From positions 1-41,679 of the forward strand of contig JACDBU010000234.1 of NCBI GenBank assembly GCA_013694745.1: DNA of 41,679 nucleotides, in the 5' to 3' direction. Positions 10,483-19,569 of this stretch are shown in pieces; the first letter of the stretch is position 1, and every line of letters begins with the position of its first letter. Position numbers and translations under genes: made by a program. Below the pieces are notes generated by a model, which saw only the letters and a program-made list of their open reading frames with translations, was not told the origin of the DNA and ran no database searches. Source of the stretch: Chitinophagaceae bacterium. GTDB taxonomy: Bacteria > Bacteroidota > Bacteroidia > Chitinophagales > Chitinophagaceae.

Positions 10483-11391
10483 ATGCTAGCAGGCATGTAC
10501 CATGTGCCGGTTATGTTACAGGAAGTAATTGAAGGATTGGAAATCCGCGCCAACGGGGTGTATGTCGACTGCACCTTTGGCGGTGGCGGGCACAGCAGGG
10601 AGATTCTTAAAAAATTAAATGATAAGGGAAAGATAATAGCATTTGACCAGGACGAAACGGCCAAAAATAATATCCCGGCAGATAACCGGCTGATTTTTAT
10701 TCAGAGCAATTTTAAGCACCTGCAACGTTTTTTGCGGTTGAATAAAATCAGCAAAGTAGATGGGATACTAGCAGATCTAGGTGTATCCAGCCACCAGTTT
10801 GACAATGCAGAAAGGGGCTTCTCAACAAGGTTTGATGCAATGATGGATATGCGGATGGATCAAAGACAAAATGTAAAAGCGGCCGACATACTGAAGACAT
10901 ACACAGCAGAAAAACTTCATAAAATATTTGAACGATATGGCGAAGTCACCAATTCAAAAACCCTTGCAAAAACCATTGTACAGTTGAGAAACAGCACTTC
11001 AATGTATACCGTTCAGGAATTTAAGAATGCATTGCACCCGGTTGTAAAAGGTAATCCCAATAAATATTTTGCCCAGGTTTTCCAGGCTTTAAGAATTGAA
11101 GTGAACGACGAGCTGGGGGCACTTGAAGAGATGCTGCTGCAAAGCATTGAAGTTTTGAAACCCGAAGCCAGGGCAGCAATTATTACTTTTCATTCGCTGG
11201 AAGACAGGATCGTTAAAAATTTCTTTCGCAAAGGAAATTTTCACGAAATGGTAACAGATGAAATATACGGAACCAGGGAAACTTCTCCGTTTAATCTTAT
11301 AACTAAAAAACCCATCATGGCCTCGCCAGGTGAAATTAAATTAAATCCAAGGGCAAGGAGCGCCAAACTTAGGATTGCGGAAAAAATCTAA
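10483..11391 (+). CDS. rsmH: 16S rRNA (cytosine(1402)-N4)-methyltransferase
   Basis: RsmH (MraW) methylates N4 of C1402 in 16S rRNA using S-adenosylmethionine. The 302-residue product has YHVPVMLQEVIEGL at the N-terminus, the SAM-binding loop YVDCTFGGGGHSREIL, GILADLGVSSHQFD, the FDAMMDMRMD region, and IITFHSLEDRIVKNFF near the C-terminus. The ATG at 10483 is used. An in-frame ATG four codons later (10495) lies directly before the conserved YHVPVML and is equally possible. It sits in the standard mraZ-rsmH order. Confidence 0.97.
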   Translation: MLAGMYHVPVMLQEVIEGLEIRANGVYVDCTFGGGGHSREILKKLNDKGKIIAFDQDETAKNNIPADNRLIFIQSNFKHLQRFLRLNKISKVDGILADLGVSSHQFDNAERGFSTRFDAMMDMRMDQRQNVKAADILKTYTAEKLHKIFERYGEVTNSKTLAKTIVQLRNSTSMYTVQEFKNALHPVVKGNPNKYFAQVFQALRIEVNDELGALEEMLLQSIEVLKPEARAAIITFHSLEDRIVKNFFRKGNFHEMVTDEIYGTRETSPFNLITKKPIMASPGEIKLNPRARSAKLRIAEKI

Positions 11392-11398
11392 ACATAAA

Positions 11399-11752
11399 AT
11401 GGCTGATAAAAAAATAAAAAATAACGGTATTCATAAAAATTTCAATCCCAAAAAAGATTGGCGCAAGCTTATTTATTACCAGTGGATCGTAAAAAATATA
11501 CCTTTTTTTTTATTCATGGCAATGCTGACAGTGCTCTACATAGCAAACGGGCATTATGCAGATAAAAACATTCGTAAGATCAATGCAACAGTAAAGCATT
11601 TGAAAGAAATGGAATATGAATTTAAAACGGTAAAAAGAGACGTGATGTTCCGTAGCAAAGAAAGTGAATTGGCAAAAGCTGTTGAGCCGCTTGGCCTGAA
11701 AGAACTGGTGGCACCGCCGATGAAAATAGAAGATAGTACAACAGAGAGATAA
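11399..11752 (+). CDS. ftsL: FtsL-like cell division protein
   Basis: A small bitopic protein at the FtsL position of the cluster, expected to work with FtsQ and FtsI at the septum. The product is 117 residues from the ATG at 11399 (MADKKIKNNG). An in-frame ATG at 11375 would overlap the rsmH end and add only a basic stretch. It has a basic cytoplasmic tail, one transmembrane helix (about residues 38-56, WIVKNIPFFLFMAMLTVLYI) and a periplasmic coiled-coil-like part ending in AVEPLGLKELVAPPMKI, the pattern of the Bacteroidota FtsL-like family. Sequence similarity to proteobacterial FtsL is too low to see, so the name rests on position and architecture. Confidence 0.85.
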   Translation: MADKKIKNNGIHKNFNPKKDWRKLIYYQWIVKNIPFFLFMAMLTVLYIANGHYADKNIRKINATVKHLKEMEYEFKTVKRDVMFRSKESELAKAVEPLGLKELVAPPMKIEDSTTER

Positions 11753-11826
11753 CAGAAAAATTGATTTACCAAAACGTAGTGATGATAATACTTTCAATTA
11801 AATTCTGGCTGTAGCCACAATAAAGT

Positions 11827-13950
11827 ATGGATGTAAAAAAGGACATACTCTGGCGCGTTTACCTGTGTTTCCTCGGCATAATAATGCTGGGGTTTGTTGT
11901 ATTGGGCAGGGCTTTCTACATCCAAAGAGTACAAGGTACCTATTGGAAAAAAATGAGCGACAGCACGCATTCCAAATATGTTGCAGTAAATGCAGAGCGC
12001 GGAAGTATATACAGCGAAGATGGAAATATGTTAAGCACTTCCATTCCTGTTTTTGATGTGTATGTTGATTTTGCGGCGGATGGTTTAAGGGAGAATGATG
12101 GAAAACGATTTTTTGAAAATCTAGATTCATTAAGCACTTCACTTTCGAACCTGTTTAAAGATGCATCACCCGAAAGCTATAAAAAACAATTGAAGCTTGC
12201 CTACCAAAATGAAGACCGTTATTATCCGCTAAAAAAGAAAATAACGTTTGAGCAATATACACAGCTTCGCGATTTTAGCCTGGTAAAACAAGGCAGGAAT
12301 AAAAGTGGGTTTTTAATAGATATCAGGGATAACCGGGTTAATCCATATGTGCTTTTGGCTAACCGCACAATAGGCCTGTCACGCGGGGATACGAGTAAAA
12401 ATGTAGGTCTTGAAAGAACTTACGACAGTCTGCTCAAGGGACAGGAAGGGAAAAGGCTGATGCGCTACATGGCAGGCGCTTACGTGCCGGTGGATGGCGC
12501 CGAGATCGCCCCGGAAAGTGGTAAGGATATTATTACAACCCTTGATACTTATATGCAGGATGTTTCCGAAAATGCTCTGATGAAAATGATGGTGGCGAAT
12601 AATTCTTTGCACGGCACATGCATAGTAATGGAAACGGCTACGGGCAAAATTAAAGCCATTGCTAATTTAGGCAAACGTCCTGATGGCAGTTATCTCGAAG
12701 ATTATAATTATGGCATTGCAACAAAAACAGAACCAGGTTCCATCTTTAAAGTAGCCACCCTCTTATCACTTTTAGAAGATAAATATGTTGATACCGGCAC
12801 AATTGTTAATTGCGAGGGGGGCAAAAAATCATTTTATGGTTTGAATATAACCGACTCGCATTTAGGAACCGGTAATGTAACCGTTAAAGAAGCATTTGCC
12901 ATGTCGTCTAATGTTGCATTTGCAAAACTGGCGGAGCAATATTATCACAACCAGCCACTTCAATTTTACAATCACCTGCACGCACTTCGCCTGGATACCG
13001 CAACAGGAGTGGATATCATAGGCCAGGCTACACCGCTGATCAAAAAACCCGGCGGAAAATTCTGGGGTAAAACCACGCTGCCCTTCATGGCACATGGCTA
13101 TGAAGAGCTGGTTACACCGCTACACATGCTCATGGTCTATAATGCCGTTGCTAACCATGGCAGAATGATGAAGCCTTACCTGGTAAATGCCGTAAGAGAA
13201 ATGGGGGTTGAAATAAAAACCTTCAAGCCCCAGGTTTTGGTTGAAAAAATTTGCAGTGATGAAACCCTTGGAAAATTAAAAGATTGTATGCTGGATGTTG
13301 TTGAAAGTGCACACGGCACTGCCAATAAATTAAAGACCCCTTTATATTCTTTTGCGGGTAAAACCGGTACTGCGGTAACGGCAATGGATAACCGCGGTTA
13401 CAATAAAGCGAGCAAAATTTACCAGTCTGCTTTCATAGGTTTTTTCCCTTTTGATAAGCCGATGTACACCATTGCCGTGGTTATACAAAACAGCAGTGAA
13501 TCAAAGCTCGCTTATGGCGGCGTTGTTTCGGGCCCTGTTTTCAGGGAGGTTGCAGATAAGATATATGCATGTGACCTTGCCAACCAGCCTTATTATACAG
13601 CCACCAGGGAAAGGGATAGTTTGCCTTATAATTATTACGGAATTAAAGCTGACATAAGTAAAATATTATCCGCTTTTGATCTTCCATACACCGATTCGGC
13701 CTCAGCAGGTTACTGGCGCAATGTTTACATGTACAATGATAATACAACATTAACCCAGGCATATGATCCTGCCCGCTTAAACGGTAAAGTGCCAAAAGTT
13801 GTAGGGATGGGTTTAAAAGATGCCGTGTGCCTGCTGGAAAATATGGGCCTGCATGTTGTTGCTTCCGGCCGCGGAAAAGTAATGTACCAGTCTATAATAG
13901 CGGATGCAAATTATTTAAAAGGACAAACCATAAATATACAATTGAATTAG
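11827..13950 (+). CDS. ftsI: Septal penicillin-binding protein FtsI with PASTA domain
   Basis: A class B transpeptidase that cross-links septal peptidoglycan in the periplasm. The 707-residue product has a transmembrane helix at about 10-30, the non-penicillin-binding domain beginning with AERGSIYSEDGNML, and the transpeptidase motifs SIFK (catalytic S305), SSN (360-362) and KTGT (512-515). A C-terminal PASTA domain (about 655-707, KVPKVVGMGLKDAVCLLENMG) is present, unlike in Escherichia coli FtsI, where none is found. Its stop TAG overlaps the murE GTG start by one base (TAGTG). It follows the FtsL-like gene after a 74-nt gap. Confidence 0.95.
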   Translation: MDVKKDILWRVYLCFLGIIMLGFVVLGRAFYIQRVQGTYWKKMSDSTHSKYVAVNAERGSIYSEDGNMLSTSIPVFDVYVDFAADGLRENDGKRFFENLDSLSTSLSNLFKDASPESYKKQLKLAYQNEDRYYPLKKKITFEQYTQLRDFSLVKQGRNKSGFLIDIRDNRVNPYVLLANRTIGLSRGDTSKNVGLERTYDSLLKGQEGKRLMRYMAGAYVPVDGAEIAPESGKDIITTLDTYMQDVSENALMKMMVANNSLHGTCIVMETATGKIKAIANLGKRPDGSYLEDYNYGIATKTEPGSIFKVATLLSLLEDKYVDTGTIVNCEGGKKSFYGLNITDSHLGTGNVTVKEAFAMSSNVAFAKLAEQYYHNQPLQFYNHLHALRLDTATGVDIIGQATPLIKKPGGKFWGKTTLPFMAHGYEELVTPLHMLMVYNAVANHGRMMKPYLVNAVREMGVEIKTFKPQVLVEKICSDETLGKLKDCMLDVVESAHGTANKLKTPLYSFAGKTGTAVTAMDNRGYNKASKIYQSAFIGFFPFDKPMYTIAVVIQNSSESKLAYGGVVSGPVFREVADKIYACDLANQPYYTATRERDSLPYNYYGIKADISKILSAFDLPYTDSASAGYWRNVYMYNDNTTLTQAYDPARLNGKVPKVVGMGLKDAVCLLENMGLHVVASGRGKVMYQSIIADANYLKGQTINIQLN

Positions 13951-15416
13951 TGCAGCAGTTACAACACATATTGGATAAAATAAAAGTTGACTCGGTTAAT
14001 GGGCGCAGTGTTGATGAAGTGAACGACCTGCAGATAGATTCAAGAAAAGTAACGGCGGGTAGTTGTTTCATCGCCATAAACGGGAGCACTTCTAACGGGC
14101 ACGACTTTATCGGGACAGCTATAACAAATGGCGCCACAGTAATTATTTGTGAGCACAATCCGGCGGAGATAATTGAAAATGTGATGTACTTAAATGTATC
14201 GGATACGGAAGCTGTAGCAGGAATTATTGCACATAATTTTTATGGAAAACCGTCTGATAAAATAAAACTTATCGGTGTAACCGGCACTAACGGAAAAACA
14301 ACAATAGCCACCCTTTTGCATAAATTATTTTCATCACTGGGTTATAAAAGTGGTTTGATAAGCACCGTGCAAAACCAGGTTGGCGATAAAATTTTGCCTT
14401 CAACACACACAACACCTGATGTAATTTCTTTAAATGCATTGCTGGCAAAAATGGTAAATGAATCCTGCACGCATGCATTTATGGAAGTAAGCTCTCATGC
14501 ATTGCACCAGCATCGCGTTGCCGGGTTATATTTTACCGGCGGCATATTCAGTAACATAACACATGATCATCTTGATTACCATAAAACATTTGATGAATAT
14601 ATAAATGTTAAAAAATCTTTCTTCGATAAGCTGCCTCCATCCGCTTTCGCCATAACAAATGCAGATGATAAAAGAGGTGCGGTGATGTTGCAAAACACCC
14701 GGGCTAAAAAATATTTTTATAGTTTAAAAACGCTGGCAGATTTTAAAGGAAAGATCCTCGAAAATAGCCTCACTGGTTTGTTGATGATAATAGATGAGGT
14801 TGAAGTGCACTTTAAACTTATTGGCGCTTTCAATGCCTACAACCTGCTGGCAGTGTATGGTGCAGCGGTTTGTTCCGGGGAAGATAAACATACCGTATTG
14901 CAGGTGCTCAGCAATCTTTCAGGTGCCGAAGGAAGATTTGATTATATGATTTCACCCAAAGAAAAAGTGATAGGGATCATTGATTATGCGCACACCCCTG
15001 ATGCCTTGCTGAATGTACTGGCAACCATAAAAAATTTACGCCAGGGTAACGAACAGATCTTAACAGTTGTGGGTTGTGGTGGAGACAGGGATAAAACCAA
15101 ACGGCCGGTAATGGCCGAAGTAGCTTGTGAGCACAGCAATAGAATATTCTTTACTTCTGATAATCCCCGCAGCGAAGATCCTGAACAGATAATAAAAGAA
15201 ATGGAAAGCGGGGTTACGGTAACCTGCCGTAAAAAATACATTTCAATAGCCGACAGGAAAGAGGCAATTAAAACGGCTGTAAGTTTTTCTAATAAAGAAG
15301 ATATTGTTCTGGTAGCCGGTAAGGGGCATGAAAAATACCAGGAAATAAAAGGACATAAATATCCTTTCGATGATAAAGCGGTATTGATGGAAATGTTTGA
15401 ATTACTGGGTAAATAA
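13950..15416 (+). CDS. murE: UDP-N-acetylmuramoyl-tripeptide synthetase (meso-DAP type)
   Basis: MurE adds the third amino acid to UDP-MurNAc-L-Ala-D-Glu in the cytoplasm. The GTG at 13950 was chosen: it overlaps the ftsI stop and gives 488 residues, the normal length. The frame is open further upstream, but only inside ftsI. The ATP loop is GTNGKTT (112-118, K116). The specificity motif DNPR (404-407) is the form linked to meso-diaminopimelate, whereas lysine enzymes usually have a different residue after [17 protein letters not shown] and GKGHEKYQ are also typical. Translation is probably coupled to ftsI. Confidence 0.96.
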   Translation: MQQLQHILDKIKVDSVNGRSVDEVNDLQIDSRKVTAGSCFIAINGSTSNGHDFIGTAITNGATVIICEHNPAEIIENVMYLNVSDTEAVAGIIAHNFYGKPSDKIKLIGVTGTNGKTTIATLLHKLFSSLGYKSGLISTVQNQVGDKILPSTHTTPDVISLNALLAKMVNESCTHAFMEVSSHALHQHRVAGLYFTGGIFSNITHDHLDYHKTFDEYINVKKSFFDKLPPSAFAITNADDKRGAVMLQNTRAKKYFYSLKTLADFKGKILENSLTGLLMIIDEVEVHFKLIGAFNAYNLLAVYGAAVCSGEDKHTVLQVLSNLSGAEGRFDYMISPKEKVIGIIDYAHTPDALLNVLATIKNLRQGNEQILTVVGCGGDRDKTKRPVMAEVACEHSNRIFFTSDNPRSEDPEQIIKEMESGVTVTCRKKYISIADRKEAIKTAVSFSNKEDIVLVAGKGHEKYQEIKGHKYPFDDKAVLMEMFELLGK

Positions 15417-15459
15417 AAAAAAGGATCAGGCGAAACAACAGGAAACGAGAAACGAAACT

Positions 15460-16764
15460 ATGCTGTATCACTTATTTGAATGGCTCACAAAAAGAGGGAT
15501 AAAGTTTCCGGGTAGCGGACTCTTTCAATTCATCACTTTTCGGGTGTTGCTGGCCGTGATATTGTCATTAGTGATCGCAACCGTTTTCGGAAAACGGCTC
15601 ATAAACTATCTTAGAAAAAAACAGATAGGCGAAACCGTTAGAGACCTTGGCCTCGCGGGTGAAAAAGAAAAAATTGGTACGCCTACAATGGGAGGTATCA
15701 TCATACTGCTATCCATCCTGGTACCTACTTTACTCCTGGCGAATTTAAATAAAGTGTATATCCGTCTCATGATCCTGAGTACCGTGTGGCTGGGAGTGAT
15801 CGGGTTTATTGATGATTATTTTAAGATCAAAGCAAAGCGTATAGCCAGGGAAAAAGGCATCTCTTTTAAGAAGACAGATGCTGATGGCCTGGCAGGAAAA
15901 TTTAAAATATTCGGACAGGTTATGTTAGGGGTGATAGTTGGAGCAACATTATACTTTAACCCGAATGTAAATGTGAAACGGGAAATTGTGGCCAATGCCG
16001 ACGGTTCGCAATGGACTCCGCAAAGAGGAGAAAAAAAGTTAAAAGAAGATACGGTTTTGGCGGGTGACAGTATGCATCGTTTTGTTACCGTTAAAACGCC
16101 CATCACCACTATACCATTTGTAAAAACACACGAATTTAATTATGCCAGGCTGTTGCCAAAAAGCATGGAAAACTACACCTACATTTTATATATACTCATT
16201 GTAATTTTTATTATAACAGCGGTATCAAATGGTGCAAACATCACTGATGGCCTGGATGGACTGGCTACCGGGGTGAGCGCGATAATCGGGTTATGCCTGG
16301 GTGTTTTTGTTTTTGTGAGCAGTAACGTGGCCATTGCAGATTACCTCAACATTATGTACATACCCAATTTAGGAGAGCTCTCCATTTTTATTGCCGCTTT
16401 TGTGGGAGCATGTGTTGGGTTCTTATGGTATAATGCTTACCCCGCGCAGGTTTTCATGGGCGATACCGGGAGCCTTGCCCTGGGAGGCATTATTGCTTCG
16501 CTTGCTATAATCGTGCGAAAAGAATTATTGATACCAATATTTTGTTTTGTGTTTTTAGTGGAGAATTTAAGTGTAATGATCCAGGTAACTTATTTCAAAT
16601 ACACGAAGAATAAATACGGAACAGGCAGGCGGGTTTTTTTGATGAGCCCATTGCATCATCATTATCAAAAAAAAGGATACCATGAAAGTAAAATTGCTGT
16701 GCGGTTTTGGGTGGTAACCTTGTTAACGGTGGTAATGGCGGTGGTTACTTTAAAAATACGATAG
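15460..16764 (+). CDS. mraY: Phospho-N-acetylmuramoyl-pentapeptide transferase
   Basis: MraY transfers phospho-MurNAc-pentapeptide to undecaprenyl phosphate, making lipid I in the inner membrane. The ATG at 15460 ([13 protein letters not shown]) was chosen, giving 434 residues; the frame is open 21 codons earlier, into murE. Key residues visible are the aspartate pair [10 protein letters not shown] (D118, D119), [27 protein letters not shown] and [10 protein letters not shown]. Compared with the 360-residue Escherichia coli enzyme, there is an extra hydrophilic stretch of about 70 residues (168-238, [10 protein letters not shown]...VLAGDS) between two membrane helices. Such extended forms are known in Bacteroidota. 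About ten membrane helices are expected. A 148-nt gap follows before murD. Confidence 0.96.
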   Translation: MLYHLFEWLTKRGIKFPGSGLFQFITFRVLLAVILSLVIATVFGKRLINYLRKKQIGETVRDLGLAGEKEKIGTPTMGGIIILLSILVPTLLLANLNKVYIRLMILSTVWLGVIGFIDDYFKIKAKRIAREKGISFKKTDADGLAGKFKIFGQVMLGVIVGATLYFNPNVNVKREIVANADGSQWTPQRGEKKLKEDTVLAGDSMHRFVTVKTPITTIPFVKTHEFNYARLLPKSMENYTYILYILIVIFIITAVSNGANITDGLDGLATGVSAIIGLCLGVFVFVSSNVAIADYLNIMYIPNLGELSIFIAAFVGACVGFLWYNAYPAQVFMGDTGSLALGGIIASLAIIVRKELLIPIFCFVFLVENLSVMIQVTYFKYTKNKYGTGRRVFLMSPLHHHYQKKGYHESKIAVRFWVVTLLTVVMAVVTLKIR

Positions 16765-16783
16765 TAAAAATAGTGATTGAAAA

Positions 16784-16882
16784 ACCTTGAAGCGGTTTAA
16801 AATCATATCCTGTGTAGTCAAATTATAAATCCAAATACCCTTGAAGACCGGTATTACCCATTAGATTCTATACCATTGAAGA
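16784..16882 (+). repeat. Three short direct repeats between mraY and murD
   Basis: ACCTTGAAG (16784-16792), ATACCCTTGAAGA (16835-16847) and ATACCATTGAAGA (16870-16882) share a core. The last two are 13 bp long, differ at one base and start 35 bp apart. TACCATTG inside the last one is one mismatch from TAnnTTTG, so an internal promoter or operator is possible. No other feature was seen in this 148-bp gap. Confidence 0.4.
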
Positions 16883-16912
16883 GCCATTTTTTTATTCTTA
16901 CAGTAATGACGA

Positions 16913-18253
16913 ATGAACAAAAGGATCATTATACTAGGTGCCGCAGAAAGCGGTGTGGGAGCGGCTTTACTGGCTAAACAAAAAGGATATGATGTTTTTG
17001 TAAGTGATGCGGGCGGCGTAAACCCGCTTTATAAAAATGAGCTGCAATTAAATAAAATTGATTTTGAAGAAGGAGGGCATTCAGAAAAAAAAATTTTAAG
17101 CGCGGGGGAAATAATGAAGAGTCCGGGTATCCCGGAAAATAATGAGCTGGTAAAAAAAATAAGGAAGAAGGGAATAGAAATTATAAGTGAGATAGAGTTT
17201 GCATACAGGTACAAGGGGCAAAGCAAAATTATTGCGATAACAGGAAGTAACGGGAAAAGCACTACCACTGCAATGGTTTATCATATTTGTAAAACAGCAG
17301 GTTTGAGTTGTGCTATGGTTGGGAATATCGGTTATTCATTTGCCCGGCAAATTGCAGAAGAACCAAAAGAAGTGTACGTGGCAGAGATAAGTTCTTTTCA
17401 GCTGGATGATATAAAAACATTCAGACCCGACATAGCGATACTAACCAATATAACAGAAGATCATTTAGACAGGTACGATTACAATTTTGAAAATTATATA
17501 AAGAGCAAGTTCAGGATAACGGAAAAACAAACAGAAAAAGATGTATTCATTTATAATCTCGATGACAAAATAACCATACAATATTTAAACAATTTTTCAA
17601 TCAAATCAAACATATTACCCTACACTATGAGTAAATCACTACCGCAAGGTGCCTATATCACAGATGCACAAATGCATTTGAAATGGAAACAGGAAGAAGT
17701 AGCAATGAGCGTTGAGGATTTTGCCATTAAAGGCACACATAATCAATACAATACAATGGCAGCAGGGCTTGCAGCAGTAGTAATGGACATACGAAAAGAA
17801 AAGATACGTGATGCAGTGCAAACATTTGAAAGCCTGGAGCACAGGATGGAGACCGTTATTACCATTAAAGGCGTTGAGTTCATTAACGACAGCAAAGCAA
17901 CTAACGTTAACAGCACCTGGTTTGCTTTGGAAAGTATGACGCGGCCAACAATTTTAATACTCGGTGGTATTGATAAAGGCAATGATTATTCTTTAATAAA
18001 AGATCTCGTAAAAGAAAAAGTGAAAGCAATTGTTTGCATGGGAGTTGACAACAGGAAAATTCATGAGGCTTTTGGCAATGAAGTAGAGTTGATCGTTAAC
18101 ACGGGCAATGCAAAAGATGCAGTACAGGCCGCTTTTCATTTTGCCAATAACGGCGACGTGGTACTGCTGTCTCCTGCTTGCGCAAGTTTTGATCTTTTTA
18201 AAAATTATGAAGACAGGGGTAAACAATTTAAACAGGCCGTAAAGGAATTATAA
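16913..18253 (+). CDS. murD: UDP-N-acetylmuramoyl-L-alanine--D-glutamate ligase
   Basis: MurD adds D-glutamate to UDP-MurNAc-L-Ala in the cytoplasm. The 446-residue product has an N-terminal UMP-binding domain (IIILGAAESGVGAALLAK), the ATP loop GSNGKST (111-117, K115), VAEISSFQLDD, ILTNITEDHLDRYD, and the C-terminal NDSKATNVNSTWFAL and ACASFDLFKNYEDRG. All are family hallmarks. It is separated from mraY by 148 nt, the largest gap inside the cluster, and from ftsW by 44 nt. Confidence 0.97.
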   Translation: MNKRIIILGAAESGVGAALLAKQKGYDVFVSDAGGVNPLYKNELQLNKIDFEEGGHSEKKILSAGEIMKSPGIPENNELVKKIRKKGIEIISEIEFAYRYKGQSKIIAITGSNGKSTTTAMVYHICKTAGLSCAMVGNIGYSFARQIAEEPKEVYVAEISSFQLDDIKTFRPDIAILTNITEDHLDRYDYNFENYIKSKFRITEKQTEKDVFIYNLDDKITIQYLNNFSIKSNILPYTMSKSLPQGAYITDAQMHLKWKQEEVAMSVEDFAIKGTHNQYNTMAAGLAAVVMDIRKEKIRDAVQTFESLEHRMETVITIKGVEFINDSKATNVNSTWFALESMTRPTILILGGIDKGNDYSLIKDLVKEKVKAIVCMGVDNRKIHEAFGNEVELIVNTGNAKDAVQAAFHFANNGDVVLLSPACASFDLFKNYEDRGKQFKQAVKEL

Positions 18254-18297
18254 AATTTCTTATTTGGACAAGTAAAAAAAATCAATGGTGAGTTTAT

Positions 18298-19569
18298 ATG
18301 AATGAAACAACACAAATAGCCCCCACCCTAACCCCCCTGCGGGGAATGAAAGGAAATTTATTGGACCGTACCAAGGGCGATAAAGTTATCTGGGCTATTG
18401 TTGTTTTGCTTACACTCATCAGTATTCTGGTTGTGTACAGCAGCATCGGATCACTGGCGTATAAAATGAATAAAAGCACGGAAAGTTATTTGTTCAAGCA
18501 AATTGCCTTCATTGCCTTAGGCGTGCTTATCATATATTTTGCACACAGAGTGAACTACACCTTATATTCCAGGGTGGCAACGATTTTATTCCTATTATCG
18601 ATCCCACTCTTATTTTACACATTGAAGTTTGGCAGCAGTATAAATGAAGCCAATCGCTGGATCAAGCTGCCTGTCATCAACATGACCTTTCAAACTTCCG
18701 ACCTGGCCAAGCTCGCACTTTTTATGTACATGAGCAAGCAGCTGAGCCGTAAACAAAATGTTATCAAGAGTTTTAAAAAAGGATTTCTTCCGCTTATCAT
18801 TCCGGTAATTATTATTTGTTTACTCATTGCGCCGGCCAATCTTTCAACTGCATTGCTTATTGGTGGCACAAGCCTCATGCTGATGTTCATCGGCAGGGTA
18901 AATACAAAACATATTTTATTGATTTTGGGTTCTGCACTCATTCCTTTGATCTTTTTAATAGGCGTTTCTAAACATTATTATAATAAAGAAGAGCATACCT
19001 GCAAGCAATTGCCGGCCGTACTTAATTTCGGCAGAATGCCAACCTGGATAAAGCGTGTTCAGGATTTTATGTATGCAGATAAAACAGAAGTTTCCTACCA
19101 GGTACAGCAATCAAAAATTGCCATAGCAACAGGCGGGTGGCTGGGGAAGGGACCTGGAAAAAGCGAGCAGCGGAATTTTTTACCGCATCCGTATAGTGAT
19201 TTTATTTATGCCATAATAATAGAAGAGTATGGGCTGGTGGGTGGTGCAATAATTATTTTTATTTACCTGCTTTTTTTGTTCAGGAGCATCCGGCTTTTTC
19301 AAAGATGTCCTTATGCATTTGGGGCTTTCCTTGCGCTGGCGCTGAGTTTTACGCTGGTGATACAGGCCATGGTAAATATGGCGGTTACGGTAAATCTTTT
19401 TCCAACAACAGGGGTTACCCTACCGCTGGTGAGCATGGGAGGAAGCAGTTTATGGTTTACCTGTTTTGCCATTGGAATTATTTTGAGTGTTGCCCGCAAC
19501 GTAGAGCAAATGGAAGGTGGAAATGAAACATTTGAAGATCTTAAACCTGCAATTGAAAATGAAAACTGA
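18298..19569 (+). CDS. ftsW: Septal peptidoglycan polymerase FtsW
   Basis: FtsW is a SEDS-family glycosyltransferase that polymerises lipid II at the septum with FtsI. The product has 423 residues with about ten membrane helices. Recognisable parts are YLFKQIAFIALGVLIIYFAHRV, NEANRWIKLP, QTSDLAKLALFMYMSKQLS, the VQQSKIAIATGGWLGKGPGKSEQRNFLPHPYSDFIYAII block and TTGVTLPLVSMGGSSLW. The start is uncertain. The ATG at 18298 has a GGTGAG-like sequence upstream, but residues 7-16 are encoded by a C-rich repeat (18316-18344). The in-frame ATG at 18346 (MKGNLLDRTKGDKVIW) matches where family members usually begin. The 3' end overlaps murG by 11 nt. Confidence 0.95.
   Translation: MNETTQIAPTLTPLRGMKGNLLDRTKGDKVIWAIVVLLTLISILVVYSSIGSLAYKMNKSTESYLFKQIAFIALGVLIIYFAHRVNYTLYSRVATILFLLSIPLLFYTLKFGSSINEANRWIKLPVINMTFQTSDLAKLALFMYMSKQLSRKQNVIKSFKKGFLPLIIPVIIICLLIAPANLSTALLIGGTSLMLMFIGRVNTKHILLILGSALIPLIFLIGVSKHYYNKEEHTCKQLPAVLNFGRMPTWIKRVQDFMYADKTEVSYQVQQSKIAIATGGWLGKGPGKSEQRNFLPHPYSDFIYAIIIEEYGLVGGAIIIFIYLLFLFRSIRLFQRCPYAFGAFLALALSFTLVIQAMVNMAVTVNLFPTTGVTLPLVSMGGSSLWFTCFAIGIILSVARNVEQMEGGNETFEDLKPAIENEN
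18316..18344 (+). repeat. C-rich repeat element at the start of ftsW
   Basis: CCCCCACCCTAACCCCCCTG followed by CGGGG stands out sharply in AT-rich surroundings. C runs followed by a short G run can pair as a small hairpin. The sequence resembles C-rich intergenic repeats found in many Bacteroidota genomes (from memory, not searched). Here it lies in frame with ftsW, encoding APTLTPLRG. Confidence 0.5.

Noticed and set aside
11375-11398. Earlier ATG for the FtsL-like gene
   Set aside because: It lies inside the rsmH coding end and adds only eight residues; the ATG at 11399 directly follows the rsmH stop.
18285-18305. Six-codon upstream frame (MVSLYE) overlapping the ftsW start
   Set aside because: It is too short to support without ribosome data and could occur by chance.
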